Source: Helopsaltes ochotensis (Eukaryota; Chordata; Aves; Passeriformes; Locustellidae). From it: a stretch of 64,000 nt of DNA. The translations under genes were made by a program, and so were the position numbers. The stretch is taken from contig VXBM01000239.1 in the NCBI GenBank assembly GCA_013400155.1, positions 851,460 to 915,459 of the forward strand, read 5' to 3'. Numbering within the stretch: the stretch's first letter is position 1; every line of letters starts with the position of its first letter. Shown one piece after another: positions 14,301 through 29,300 of this stretch. Under the pieces are notes generated by a model. It was given only the letters and a program-made list of their open reading frames with translations. It was not told where the DNA came from and made no database searches.

Positions 14301-17300
14301 ACACCCTCAGTGTGTCATTTAGTGAATCAACCAAGTTAACAAGTCCAAAGAATTAAATCTGTGAGGTGCATGGATCCAGATTTACCATGGAAACCTTCAT
14401 GCAGAGACACATCACGATGAGCTACACAACAACTGCCCGGAGTGGGGGCACTGCCAGGCTCCCAAAACACTGCCCCCTCCCACTAAGCTGTGTCTAACTT
14501 TGCTTGTTGGAACGCCATGCCCACCGTGGTCGCTGAACCGCCGCTGTTTCTGGTTGGTGGAGATGCTCCGCTGGACCTTCAGGTGGGCGGGGGACTGCAC
14601 AGAGCTGTTGTTGAGGTCGCTGCTGGGACGAGACCTTTGACCCAAGTTGCTGCTGGACAAGGAATCACCTGCTTCAAACTACAAGGAAAACAGGTTTTCA
14701 AAGCATAAATGAAATTCAACACTACTGGTACTTTTTTATAGCATTATAAAGCAAAAAAGTTTCAATCAAAGGCGCTTTTTTAAAATTTAACTATGTATCC
14801 GGAGTTGAATATTCTTCAAGATGAATTTTATCACTTCATCTGTATTTAATATGCTTTAAAAACACATAGCTAAAGCTAAATAGTTAATGAATGCTCAAAA
14901 GAAAATTAGAAGAATTCTGACAGAAACGAATACGATGCTATTTTAAAACAGAAGTGACAGAATGGCTTTCCTTGCCTTATTTTTTTAAATCTAAGAGCAT
15001 TCATAGCTCCAGAACTTTGAAAATGCATTGGACTGAGTCAGAAGGACTAAAAAAGCAAGTACTGACTAAAGGATTCTTTATGGCTTTCAAAACATCTTTA
15101 TAAGGTCTGTAACTCAGCCACTGATTTGTTCGTATTTAAGAAGTGTAAGTTCTATGTAAGAGAAAAGGAGAAGACAAATATCCTCTTCCAAGCAATTTGA
15201 GCCAAAATGATTTTAGACAGATTCCCTCCATGCTCTGCCATCACAAGGGAATTCTGGCTCAGAGATGTGAGAAAATGCACTCAAGGGTGCACATATCAGA
15301 TCTACACTTTCTTGGAATTGAAGGAAGGCCAATGAAGCAGCAGGGAAAAAATTCTTTCAAAAAGAAAGCCTTAGTCTCTGATTTCTTGAGAAATCCATGT
15401 GGTCCCAAAAGATGTACAGATCCTTCTAGTTCCAAAATTCCACAAAGTTCACAAGTTTTTCTGCCACAAATTTATTAATGACTACAATGAAATAACTTAA
15501 TATACTGTGAAACAGTATATGAGTGAGAAAGGATGAGCATATTTCTGAGAAATAAAGGATGTCACATCTGAGTAGCCAGAAAAATAATTGCTATTAACTG
15601 TTTCAGATTTTAACTGAAAACACACATGACAAGATGAAAACTCAGCACTTAGAAGTCATGAGACTTCAGATTAACAGCCAGCTTTTTTAAAAAAAACCAA
15701 TTCAACACATTCACAAGCAAGCACGAACATACCGGAGATTTAATTTACTTCTTTGAATGGGAGCTAACAAGATATCCAAGAGGATATGAAAAGGCAAAGA
15801 CATTCATAAGTTATCAATCACAATTTTAAAAAAAAGTTACAAAATAATTAATAAAAACATCATTCAACCCAGCAACATACAAAGGCCAAACCAGAAAACA
15901 GCACTTACTTCAGGTGGTTTTCTGCCTAGAAGCAGGTATGTAGCCATGACTTCATCGTACTTTTGGTTTACCAAAGATTCATGGATTTCTTCTCTTGAAA
16001 AGCCCATTGTGACCATAATGTCTGAAAGTAAAAAGAGCCCAATATACCAGCAGAATAAGTGTTTGGGTTTACTGACAACTTAAGAACAGTGAAAACAGAA
16101 AAACAGCCTTATAATTTACAAGTAACTAAGACTCAACTCAACCCACTGAAGTGTTTTTGCTATGCAAAAATAGCAAATGCTACAAACTCCTCTCTTTCAT
16201 TATTATTTTTTATCTTAAAAACTCCCAATGATATTATACAACTCTTAATTAATTTATACAACATTCAACATTATTCAACAGCAAATAATGCACTGGCAAA
16301 TAGGAACTATGAATAGCTACTGGGCCAAAACAGTAACACTCTCTAACTGCAGCAAGGCAAGAAGTGTTGCCCTCATAACAAAATCTGTCTCCTTCAGTCT
16401 GTTAAATTCTGTAGTCTTATTTGTCTTTTGCTTTCCTTGTAGATTGATGTCAGCTCAGTGAAGTCACAACAGTAGTTATAAGGAGGCCATTGATACAGAA
16501 TTTCTCATTTAAATAAAAAGAATGCATTTTACTTGTATGATGAAACTGTAGGTCAAATTCGTAAGAGTTTTGTTTGCTTTCCAAAATAAAACTGCCTGTG
16601 TCCACCAGATGCAACATCCTTCTGAAAGTCTTACCTATTCTTTTGGTGTCATTGAAATCTGGTTCAGGCTCGGTATATGGCTTTAGTTCTTCTTCTTCAT
16701 GGCCAACGTTCATCCACCGATCCTTCATGATTTGCTAATAAAAGAAAAGAGCTTTAGGCCAATATGCCCTTTACCACTCCCCATGACACTTGTTTTTTTG
16801 AAGTTCATAATAACTGGAATGCTGCTCTTTCCCTCATACCTTTTCTCCTCACATCTTATTTTTCTTTTATCTTTTACATCCTTATGTTCCCATAAGTTCA
16901 TTCGCCCTGTTTACCATTCCATTTACCATACAATCACCCGCCTAAAATATCAGAAATACCACTGAATACCACAATCTTTCATTTTGTGCCCTTCACTTCC
17001 ACTGTCTCCTTATCTCATTTTGCCCAGTGAGTGACACTTGGTTAACATCCTAAGATGCTAATGCAATACCAGCTCTGTAACAATAAAGAGCTCCTTTAAA
17101 TATTAGCAAAGGACGTGTTTAGAAGCTAAGGAATAATTCAAGGAATGTGCTGATGCTTCCTACAGTCATTCGTTTCAAGATCATGATGCCAACTGGTCAT
17201 TTTTTCCTATGGATCTTCTCACTGCACTTGACCTAAATATGTTTCCAAGTTTGGCTGGAGGGAGAAATGCCTCTTAACTCTCTCTATGCCACGCAGTTAC

Positions 17301-20300
17301 TTACTTCAAAAATTTCTCCTGCCTTCTTTGGAAAATTTCCTTCTGTTGTGGCCTAGATCTTTTTGTAGGCCTTCAAGATTGATTGTCTGGAATCCCTAAC
17401 CATCACAATTTTTCCTTAAGGGCATATTCATCTTTAAACAGCTAAAGTCATTTTCCCTCCTACAGCAACAGGCACATATGTCTCCTCAGGGACAGATGCT
17501 AATACTGCTCACTACATGGACATAAGAACGAAACAAGTGCCAGCAAATCAAGTTTCCCACAGGCTCCAAATATGCCTTGCAAACACCAAATTAAGTTATT
17601 TCTCACAAAGAGCCAAAGACTCAATTTTCCATTGATACAACCAAATTCTTTGTGTGTAGGGGTGCTGCCAAATTACAGACCCCAACAGCTGTACCCAGAA
17701 CAGAACAATACAAAACTTTATGCCAATTAACATTTTGCTGACAATAACACTTAAAGACTTCTTCTATCATGGAATTGATTTTTTGGCTTTTGAGGGGATA
17801 AAAAGGGAGGGATTGTGAACACATACTGCTATATGTGTTTCTGACACAGAGCATGAATCTACTTGACAACAGACTTGGGTTATGTATTTGTAGCCTTGCA
17901 GGAACAGGAGAGCCTCCCCAAAGAGTACTACGCAGTCCTGCAACCACAGTTTTTTAGATACTGTTAAATAAATAAGAAGATTAAGCACGATGAAGTGGAT
18001 GACAGAAATCACTTCTCAAATTCTACCTCCCTTTCTTGATCCTTCTTGAATAAACAGGCAAGCCTGAAAGTTCCCACTTACAGTTTTTCCTGTCTCTTCA
18101 GTAGGTGGATCTAGAGTTCAATGTAATCCACTCTCTGTTTCCATCTGTTAAATATCTACATTTCTGCTGGCTGCTGTCTTTTAAATACATGATCTCAGAG
18201 GCACACTGAGTTATTGTACAACTCTTAAACAGGCTCTTACAATCAAGCATTTTGAAGCGACACAAACAATCCAATTCCAGGATCAATACTACATTTGTGT
18301 AAGTTCTGCTAGGCTTTCAGTCAGCTGATTAAAGAGCAGCAGCCTTGGTCACAATATTTAGAAATCTGACCCAAACCATACTTCTTAAACATCAACCCAA
18401 ACTGAATTTCAACCAGCTAGATATTATTGATGAGTTTTTCCTCAATTTTCAGAAAAACTATCTAATGAAAATCCCCTCTGGCTCAAATCCTGTTTGTGTC
18501 AAAATCATTTTGCTTTATTACACTCTGTAATTATAAATCTGCTCTGGAGGACTTTCAGAGCAACACTATGCAAAAGAATTAAAGACTAGGGGAGAGGGAA
18601 AGAGGAATTGTTGAAATCCTGACAGTTAAGAGATATTTTCGGACAGTACATTTTCCCCCTCTCTTCCTGGGAAGATTTACTGGTTTATATCAACATTAGC
18701 TTGCTTCTTAAGTGTTTCTTCTCAGCTGCAACAATGAAAAAGTCTAGAGGAACCATTTTAACGAAGATTTGCCTGGTCCTTACCAGAGGACAAGTGCTAA
18801 GCCTGACCTATACAGTGATGACCCTGTGTGGGTCTCAGCTTTGATGCTGATGTCACTGACAAGCATCCTTTTGGATTGTCTGCCAAAAACATGCATGGCA
18901 ACTGAGAAGATGAATGGCTGGGACTGAGCAAATAATCAAAAGGCAAAGCACAAGAAAATCCTCCCCACCTAAGATGGTATCGTCTTGCCACTTTTGGAAG
19001 CTTCCAACGAATTTATACTTTCATTCTAAACATTTATTTTTAGAAGCGTTAAGACAGATTTCTTTCCAAACCACATACCACACTTTTTAACCCAGCAAAT
19101 GTGATTTCAGGAATATTCTTTCTAAAAAAAACGTTGTGATGTCTCTCTCTCCCCCCCTCAGGTTAGCATACTGATCAATGTCTGTCATCAGTATTTTTGG
19201 AGCTGGCTCAAGACCCTCAGTCACACATAACATTGACTTGCTCTCTTCCACACAATTTGACAACCTCGGCCTTTCAGTGAGGCTGCTATCCAACACCTCT
19301 CCCCAGGGACAGGAAGGAATTTTACAAGAGCTGGATAACACTACAATACTTAGAATGAAAGTGAAATTAGATTTGAAGAGAAACTGCTGAAAATCTGGAG
19401 GAAAATTCAATAAAAGAAAAAAACTACTTCCCTAAAACCTAAACATGGCACAGGTAAACAGTGATCTTTGAAGTGCCTACACTCTTAGCATTATATCCTT
19501 CAGACATAAATTAATAATCACAGAACATAATGAGCACGTATCAGTAAAGCAGAAACCATCATTCACTATTCTCTTCAGCACAGACTTTCTTCAACTTTAA
19601 ACTATTTATAAAAAGCCATAAACCAGCGTCAGCTTGGAATGACAGAGCTCAGAGAGTGCATGCTTCCCTGCACAGGTAGCCTCCATGCCAGGAAGCATAA
19701 GTCATGCCACTACAAACAAAAAGCTGCTTAAATGGGATTTATTCTCTGAAACACATCCACTGCTGCACAAGTATGTGTAGAAAGATGAAACAAAAGTCAC
19801 TAGTGATTAACTCATGCAAATACTATTTTAAAAGTATTCTATTTATCTTCTGCTCTACTTTCATCTCTATGGTAAGTAGATGTTATTTAAAAAAATCCCT
19901 CCATGCTAGAGAATTCACACAATAGAACCAGGCAACTTTTAGAGTGAACTCTACACTAATTATTTGTTAAATATCAGCTATGCAGCAAGTACTAGCCAAT
20001 ACATCAATCCTGAACAAAACAGCCCCTTAAAAAACACTAAACCTTTTAGACACCTCACAAGTTGTGCACAGATATTTTCCACACCCTGTGAAAAGAAAAC
20101 CTAATTTACTAACAACAACAATCATAACTCACTAGAAATCCCCAAACCAGATTTTACCTGAGGGACACAGCAGGAATTATTATATATATAAATTTTCCAG
20201 CTACTCAGAAACAAAGCTACCAGAAGAAGAAGAAAGGCTTGAACAGAAATAACTAGCCATTAGTAGCTTATCCTTCACAGAGTTCTTAGTGTTTGCATGT

Positions 20301-23300
20301 TTATGGCACTAAAACAAAAAACTCAACATTCTTTTCCTTCAGCTAGTATCCTTTTTAAGAAGACATGAAAATGGTCAGTTGAAAAAGCTTCTGGTACTGC
20401 CTGCTGCTGGTCTTGTTTTTCTGAAAAACTCCAGGAAGATATTTACAATCTTGCCCCCCTTTCCACAGATTTTGAACTAGCTCCATTATCTGACTGAAAC
20501 AAGTGGGAACAGTTTGAGCTTTGAATTGTTCTTAATTTAGTTGTTAGTCAGCTGCAATTAAGGGTATATTTTCATTGATTAACACTTTATTTTCAAGCTG
20601 CAGTGTTTCTGGGACACTTCCTTTTTTTTTTTTTAAACTAGACTTTTGGGCCCTTAAAACAGGAAGAAAGTATCCATCCTGAAAAACAAAGAGTTCTCAA
20701 GCAACTGTTATATTTTATTCTTCGTTTGAACTCCCTTTTTTCCAAGACAAAATGACTTACTTCCAAGCTGCCCCGTTTTATTGGATTCAGTACTAGTAGC
20801 TTCTTCAGTAGATTTTCACAGTCTGTGGACATATAGAATGGAATGCGGTACTTCCCCCTCAGTACTCGCTCCCTCAGCTCCTGTAAAATAAGTTTGAAAA
20901 GATGAGCTCCAGATGACACAGAAGATCTAAAGCAGAAGCCAAACTTTCATGCTGTAACTGTACCTTTAGATTCTGACCATCAAATGGCAGTGATCCGCTC
21001 ACTAGTGTGTACAAAATCACCCCGAGGCTCCACACATCCACTTCAGGGCCATCGTATTTCTTTCCTTGGAAAAGCTCAGGAGCGGCGTAAGGTGGGCTGC
21101 CACAAAACGTGTCCAGTTTATTACCAACCGTGAACTCGTTACTAAACCCAAAGTCTGCAATTTTAATGTTCATATCTGAATCAAGTAGAAGGTTTTCTGC
21201 CTAAGAGGAAAATAAAAGAGGAAGAGGAAAATTTTTGTATTAGAGTAAGCATAAATACATATATAGTATAACAAATCATTTATCAATAAATACAATATTT
21301 TTTATATACTGGCTCACCCTTTGCCTCTTTCTTGCAGAACAGAAGAAACTAATCTCCCCCTGTACATTACAAGGACTGAAAATCAGCAATGTTTACTCAA
21401 GAAAATATAACTATTAAAAGCAGCTAAACAAACTTAAAAGTCAGCTAGTGAATCAACTTTGAACATTTTATTTTCTGGAAGAAATAACTTAGTTCAGCTT
21501 TAGAGTGAAGTATCTAGACATCTCAGAATAGCAGTGGAAGCTTTTGACAGCTTCATGCCAATTTCTGATGCCAAGGAGAGTAAATCTAATCCTAGACATC
21601 ATCTACCATTATGGCAGAGTAAACGTTAGAAGGAATTTAAGACTTTAGAAGATACCTTCTGCTTCCAAGATGAAACACTTCAAGCTACATGCTGTACCTT
21701 AGCATTCTGTACCAAAAAATCCTCTCCCTTTTATTATTAGTGTTTGCTTCAGCAACAGCAACACCAAGGTGTCAGCACTCAGGTGTTTAATTCTTTTCAC
21801 ACAGAATATATTCTATACATCTAAGATTAAAGCCTGTGCAGCAATCATGTGAATGCAATCATTACATATACATAGATACAAGTGTACAGATACCTGGAGA
21901 GTCAGTAAACAGTATCTTATATTAAGGTAGGTAAGAAGATTAAAAGGGTTAAGTTACAGAGATAGTAATAAATTTCTCAAAACGCAAGGATACTGTGCAC
22001 GGAGTGCAGCAGAACTGGGCAGTGTTTTTTTATCTAACTGGGTCCCAGCTCCTGCTCTGCATGTCAGCAACACAAGACAGCACCAAGCAGTGCAGGAATT
22101 CTACTTATTCAACAGGAGGCCAGAGTAGAGAGTTCACCTTATGGCCAAACAACAGTTTTATAGCAAAGCGATATCTCTCATCAGATGCTGTGCTCAGAAT
22201 TGAGCCCAGAATATATAAAATGTTTCAGCTCACAATCAGAGAAGCACCAATCTAATTGTCAGCTGATTTGATTAAAAGGGTAAACATGATTTTACCCAGG
22301 TTTGTTTGAGTTTATTTTTAATAATTCCACACTCAGTGAACAGGAGACAATTAACTACCAGTATATCAAGCCAATAGCTGCACAAAAGAATTTATCAGGA
22401 GTAAAATACATTTTTACAAACTCTATCCTGGAAAATATTTTATTTTTCCTATTCATGACCTGTAATCCCAGCTGGTTTCAGCTGATGTGCCTGCAGACAG
22501 ACTCACAGAGCTGTTTTCCAGATCTGACAGCTTTCCACACTACTTCACAAAGACTTCATTTTCCTTGTGGTGAAAACAGCACTGTCAGTGCAGCTGCTCT
22601 GTGATTACAATAGTCCTCCTAGTTCAACAGTACTCTGCTACCCAAGTGTGCCATGCTTTCAGGTTCCTTACTTCAACTAAAAACACCAAAAGACCTTTTT
22701 AATATGCCAAATAGAAAGATGATGCTCTTGTTGATTACATGTTCAGAGCAAAAAGTATGAACTGAAAAGGTAACTTCTGTGCATCACAGGATCACAAAGC
22801 TGAAATTGGTCACACACCTTTCTACACAAGTTATTTATAATTACAAAGTAAAAAGGAGACAATTTTTCTATCAGAAGAGCCTGGACAAACTTGCATATTT
22901 TTTTACACATCTCTCCAGTTTAGTCTGAAATAACTCGTAAATAATATGAGTTTACCCTGTTATTAAAGCCAAAAAGTTTTATCAAAAATATCTGAAGTGA
23001 TGCTAGACCTCTGCCTTCTTGTGCTGCAATATCAATTGCTAAACATGCTGATACCATGGAGAGTCAACAGAAGCAGATGAGAATGCAGACACCACTTTAA
23101 AGTTACTTTTTCCTTCTCTGCAGCTCCACGAAAAGAGTTTTAAATGAGACTGAGATGTCATATCACTTGGAAAGAAGAGATGAAGCAAGAACACCTCCTC
23201 AAAGCCACACATTTAGCCTTTTTTCCTTTGGAAAATTTATTTTTCATCAACTAGGCTGCCTGGCTCTCAATCACACTTTACTCTGAACTTTTCAAATTAG

Positions 23301-26300
23301 TCTAGCATAACTCCATAGCCAAGAGAAGACAGAGAGAAAAAATCAAATAAAAGTTATTTTGGAGCCTGCCTGGCTGTCTTGCAAATAGGAAGGAGATCAG
23401 CAGCAGACTCCTCGTGGCAGGTAGTGCCCTGTGTGAATGCTGCAAAGCTGTTTAGCATACACTTGAGAGCACTGTCTGTGAGCTGTGCATGTGCTATGGA
23501 AGTAAGAAATGGAAGACAGGTGGAGGCTCTAAGGGGCTCTGGGAGAAAGAGCCAGATGCAGGGATCCTGAGTAACTGCAGGGGTTAATGAGCAAGATTCA
23601 GTCACATAGCTGGGCTGAAGGAGCCAGAGCTAGATAAGCATGAGGAGGTGGCTGGCTCCCTACTCCCAGCCAAGCGTGGAACTGAGAGAACCAGTCAAGG
23701 GCTTGTCCTGGCCGGCCAAGAGGTCCCCGGGCACAGGCTTCTGCAAAGCTCAACAGCAGTGGCTGCACAGTAGGCTCCAGGGAGCTTGACAAAGCATTCA
23801 CAGGCTCCAAACCATCAGGCAAGATATGGAGGAATTTTTTTTTAATCAAGATTTCGGTGAGATCCAACCCTTTTCCTTCCGTGCATTCTGAGTTCAGAGT
23901 GCTAGGCAGGCACCTCCACCATCAGATGACAACACTCCTGGGGCAGGGACAAATCAGCAGAAAAGGATGTATTTATTATCCATCCTCATGTGCACATGCA
24001 GGAGCTGGCAGATTGACAGGTATCAGGGAACAGATTTGTAAGAATGAGGCTGAAAGAATGCTGCAGTGCATTATAAGATAAAAGATACTGGTGAAAAAAA
24101 CCTCCTAGGAATTATTCAACCTCAGCTTTTCACAAGGATTCAGATACATTAGTAAGAAAGAATCTACACCAATATTTTCCATGGAAATGTTCAAAGAAAT
24201 CAAAGCAACAACACAAGACAGCTTTTAAGTGGGTGAGGTCCAAGTCCCATGATACCTAAACTTGGCATGAAGACAACTTCAGGCAAGGCTTGGGTTGTAC
24301 TTGCATTTGCTGAACTCTTAATATAGTCTGGTGATTTACATATATAGATTACTAGATTGGATCAAAAAAAGAAAAATTCAACTAATTTCTGTTCACCCTT
24401 ACTTGATTTTTCCTGCCCAAATTAAACACTAGGATATAAACCAGAAACTCAAACGGATTAAAAACCTAACATACTTCTTATAAATCTCTAAGGAAAGACT
24501 GTTTTATATAGCCTTGCAATATACTTTAACTGAAAATATTTTAATTAAGCAGTGGTGGCTGGTATCAATTGATCTTCTGCAGCTTCACTGTGTAGATACC
24601 AGTGTGACAGCAGATATAATTCTTTGGAGAGCCTGTCTTTTTCTAGAAGCCAAAACTGGAATGAAAGTAACACATGCTCTATTCTTGTCTCTCCCCTGTT
24701 CCAAAAGGCAAGCTACATTATTTTTGTGCTTCAGGAAATGGAGAATAAAATACAAGTAATACTTCCCTCATTCACATGTTTGAGGAATTCACAGGCAGTG
24801 GCAAGGACTAATATATAGAATGAAATTAGGTCTGTATGATAGGCAGCAAAAAGTAAAATAAGTAACAACCTACCTTAAGATCACGATGAACTATGCATTT
24901 TTGATGACAATACTGTACAGCAGATACAATCTGAAACACGAAGATGATCAGTGAAATACTTTATTTCAACTTCAGTATAAGTTTTTGCATATAATTTGGT
25001 TATTTTGTTTCCTGATATGATTTACTAGAACGTAAGAAATTAATAAAGCATTTATCTTTAAAAATAGTCATCTAAGTTTCTTTCATTAAAGCTTAAATAC
25101 TAAAACTAGAAAGTCCCTATAAGCAGCTCATTTTCCTACTAAAAAGAAGTTCAATATATACCACTCAAGATAATTGGATAAACATTTTAAAATGTAAATC
25201 ACCGAATACCAATAACTATTGAAAGGAAATTAATCTACCCTTCAAGCCAGTAGCCAGACACATCATCTCAGATTTTATCTTCTAGAATATCAACTACATA
25301 TCTTTGCAATTTTCATCCCTAGCAGAACAATTCATTCAACACTTTCATGTCCTCCACATACACAACAAAAACCAAGCCTGAAACAGCGAGTTAAGAGCAG
25401 TTTCTTTAAATGTTAATCATATAATTTAATTCTGAAAAACACCAAACTTGATTTATCTGATTAAAGCTTTTCCAAAACAATCACTAAAACCAGGCTAGAA
25501 AATGGATTAAAATGAGAAAGTCTGTAATAAGAATATGAAATCCTGTTACAGAATATCCTTCATTTAAAATAGAGTTGACATGACACAGCAGTACCTGTCA
25601 TCATATCAACATCTCTAGATAGAACAGCTGTAAAATTCCAAAATATTCAGAAAAGGATTTAAACCTCAAGTGAGTCACAATTTTAAAAAGTGACCCTTAG
25701 GAAAGGGTCTCACTAAAAGAAAATGTACAACAATTTTACTATTTTTAGACAGTAAGTAGGAAGCAGGTATTTTTATCTTTTGGGATTTTTCCTTTTCCAT
25801 TGCAGCTTTAATAAACATTATGAAAACAATTTTTTGTAAAGTAAAAGAAGTTTGCTCACGTCTATCGGAAAACAACATAAATAGAAACAAACAAACAAAA
25901 AAGAATGAACACACTAATTTCATACCTGCCTGAATTTTGAACGAGCCTCTTTCTCTTTCATTCTTCCATGTGCAACTAGGTAGTCAAACACTTCTCCTGA
26001 TAACGACAAGGACAAAACATCAGTATTATTTTTTTTGACTCTCACACACAATCAAAACATGCTTGAAAACAACACACACCCCATGCTGCTCCCCTTCTTG
26101 AAGGGAAAGGAAACAGAAGCAGCCAAGAAAAATTCCTTTTGACTTTTCTCACTGGATTTCATTCAGACAAATAATAGCTAAGAAGTAAAAATGAAACCCT
26201 TCATACTAAGGCTTCTTCAGTTTTTAAAACAAATTTACTTAACCACTGTGAAACAAACAGAATCAATTATGAAAAATATTCATATTGTATGTAAGACACA

Positions 26301-29300
26301 TTGGGAATCAGCAACTGATGCACCAGATTTGTTTTGTACATCTCTAGTGGCTTCACTTAAAGTTATTTACATTATTTCTGTTCATTTCCTCTTGTTCTTT
26401 TCCTAATAAAGCTGCTCAAAAGCCTTTCAGATCCTCATCTTTGCACTGTCTGACAGCAGCCTTTCCTAGCTGGTCACTGGCGCTGTGCTGGATTCTCTTC
26501 CCACATTCAAACATTTCCCATTCAGATGCTAAGCAGCTTCTCAAGCAGGCACTCGCTATCCCTCTCACTATGAGCCTGCTGGTTCCCCTTCCTGTGTTAC
26601 CGATTCCCATCCGCGGATCTGCCTCTTCAAGTGCCTTGGCACACATTTGAAAGATAAAATGAGGCACCAGCGCTTGCCTAAATATAGCAGATAAATACCA
26701 GTGGAGAGTTTCTGCCAGAATCTGTGCCAGATTATCTCTTGATACTGCAGCATGAACCTCAGAATGGGAACTACCCTGGAGCACAAACCTAAGAGGTTAC
26801 TTAACAGAATCAAGAAATCCTGCCCTGGGAGGTCTGCTGGGACTGCTCTGAAAGCCAGATTGGAATAACCCATTAAATCCTTAAAGCGTTTCTAGGCATG
26901 TAACCGGCATTTCAGTTTATCCTTAACGTACATTTCAGCATCCACTTACCCCCACTGGCATATTCCATTACCAAATACAACGTCTTTTCAGTCTCAATAA
27001 CTTCAAATAATTTTACTGCAAGAAAAATGAATGAGAGACAGATTGCAGCCAGGAGTAAAAGCACAGCACAAACAAACAATTATACTCATGGAATGAGTAT
27101 AATTTATGGCCAGTGATAACGCTAGATCACATAGAAACTTTAATATCCTTTAGGTTAGCATTCTTTTGAAGGGGAAAAAGACCAAAAATTAATTTCTAAA
27201 TCACAGTTGATAATAAAGCATATTAATTCAGTTTTCTCAGAAGTTTATGCACACTGTACAAACGAGTTCATGCTGAAATTAGTGCTTAATTTGACACAGA
27301 CTTAATTTAAGACCATACAAACCTCTCCTGTTTTGCTAGCAAACTGCTCACAGTCAGAAGTCTGAGATTCTGACCAACTAAAAACCAGGTGGATATCAGA
27401 AATGTTAAGTTTGGCTTTCCTCAGATTGCAATATAACCACTCATTTAAAACAAACACACCCCCACCACCACCCCCAAGAAAACAAAAAAACAGCAGAAGC
27501 TATGAATGCTGAAAAAGCAACAAACAATTTAAGGGATGAGAAGGGAGTGCCTAGCACGTAATAACTTGTACACCTCGTCCATACCTTGTATGCAACAAGC
27601 CCTCTGGCCGATTCAGGACCATTAACTGTCTCTGGAACAAGACTGTCCAGCCCTCCTCAGCCAGAAGAATTGTCATCACAAAGTAGGGCCCTGAAGCTGT
27701 GGGGTAGGTGAAAGAACTAAAGCAGAAAGGGAAAATTACATACTTGGTAATTCTAATTTTCTGGAAATATCAGTCAGCAGGAGTCTTTCCTAGACTGAAC
27801 TAATGGAGTTCTGCTACTCTCACCTAAGAAACTCATGCTTTTGGGTCTCAAGAATAATTTCAATAGAAGAGGGGAGTACTTGATAGACCAGAGAGCTCCT
27901 GTCTCCTACTCTATGTAAGACTTTACTGGACTGAGCAATTCACCTCCTCTGAGCAAAATTCTTGATGTAAGCAGAGCCAATAAAGGAGGTGAGACAATGA
28001 AGCATTCACTGGATGCTTACTGTCCTATTAGCTCCAAAAAAACTTCAACAGCATTACATTCAAATACAGCCAAATAGAGTAAAATGTAAACAGTGTAACA
28101 GAAAAAAAGTCTGCAGAAATGCAGGGCTCCTACCAATATTGGGATGATTCAGAATCTTCATTATTCGTACTTCTCGAAACAACTGTCAAGGAAGCAGGAC
28201 AATTTCCTTAAAATGTGTTTATTAGGGAAAAATTACACAAGACATGCAATTTTAAATGTCAAAAAGACAGAAAAGGCTACAGAAAGTAGCATTAGCATAA
28301 AACATAGATAAATATAGTGCAGTGAAATCCAGAAAACATAATCTACATCTTATGCATTACACAAATATAACCACTACAAAAAACTACATACCAAAACCAG
28401 ACTGCTTTTTAAGCTTTATGCCAACAGACACACTAAGTTGTGCAGCCCTTTCTGGAGTTTCACTCCAGAAACCCCACAGACTATTTCACCAAACCCCACA
28501 GACTATTCACGCAAGTATTCACTCCCTTTTTCTCTGATTTCTTTGGTGACTGGCAAGCTCAGCCAACTACCCTGAACACATTGAAACTGGAAGTGCAAGT
28601 ACAAGGTGCAGCACTAGAGAAAAGTCACACACAGATGTTCAAATGGAATCAGATACCAGGAATTCTGATATGCTCCAAATCCTTCTGCTCTACAGAGGTG
28701 AAGCAGGCAAGTTTGCTTTTCCCACAACTACCAAATTTTACATTGGTCACAAGCAGCAGCGATGCTCCCTCTCTCCCCCTGCAAATCCTGAAGATTTATA
28801 ATTGCTGAAAGTCTGCTGTATGAACACTGAATCACATAATTATAAACAACTGGACAAACTTTAAAGCCTTCAGTATACATATCTCACACAGATTTTTTTT
28901 TAACAGAAACAAGAGGTTATTGTTGTTAAATTTCTACATTCATAGCTTTATTATATAGAGGTGCATCACGACTAACCTAGGGGCTCAAAGGAAAGAAGGC
29001 AAATGAAAGAAATCAAAAATGCCTGTGTAGTTTGGTGCTGTGTGCTTAAGGCTGGCAATACTGATAGGCTTGCATGGTTTAATTGACCGGCACAGCCCGT
29101 TTCCTGTGCTGCACACTCTTTGGTACTCTTGTTGGGCTAATGTAGGATGCTGAAATAAATGAAGAAATGCTCACTCTTGAGTGTAATGCTTAGACACTTT
29201 GGAAACATCTTAGCACTACAGTCCTCCTTAGAGAGAAATGCGCTCAACACATTAACTGTCTTGCTGTTTTGTTTCTCTGATGTCTCAGAGATATCTCACC

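Noticed and set aside
26416..26784. 122-codon sense-strand open frame in MARK1 intron 5
   Set aside because: Not needed by the kinase reading frame, no domain, no splice sites; MARK proteins have no insert at this place.
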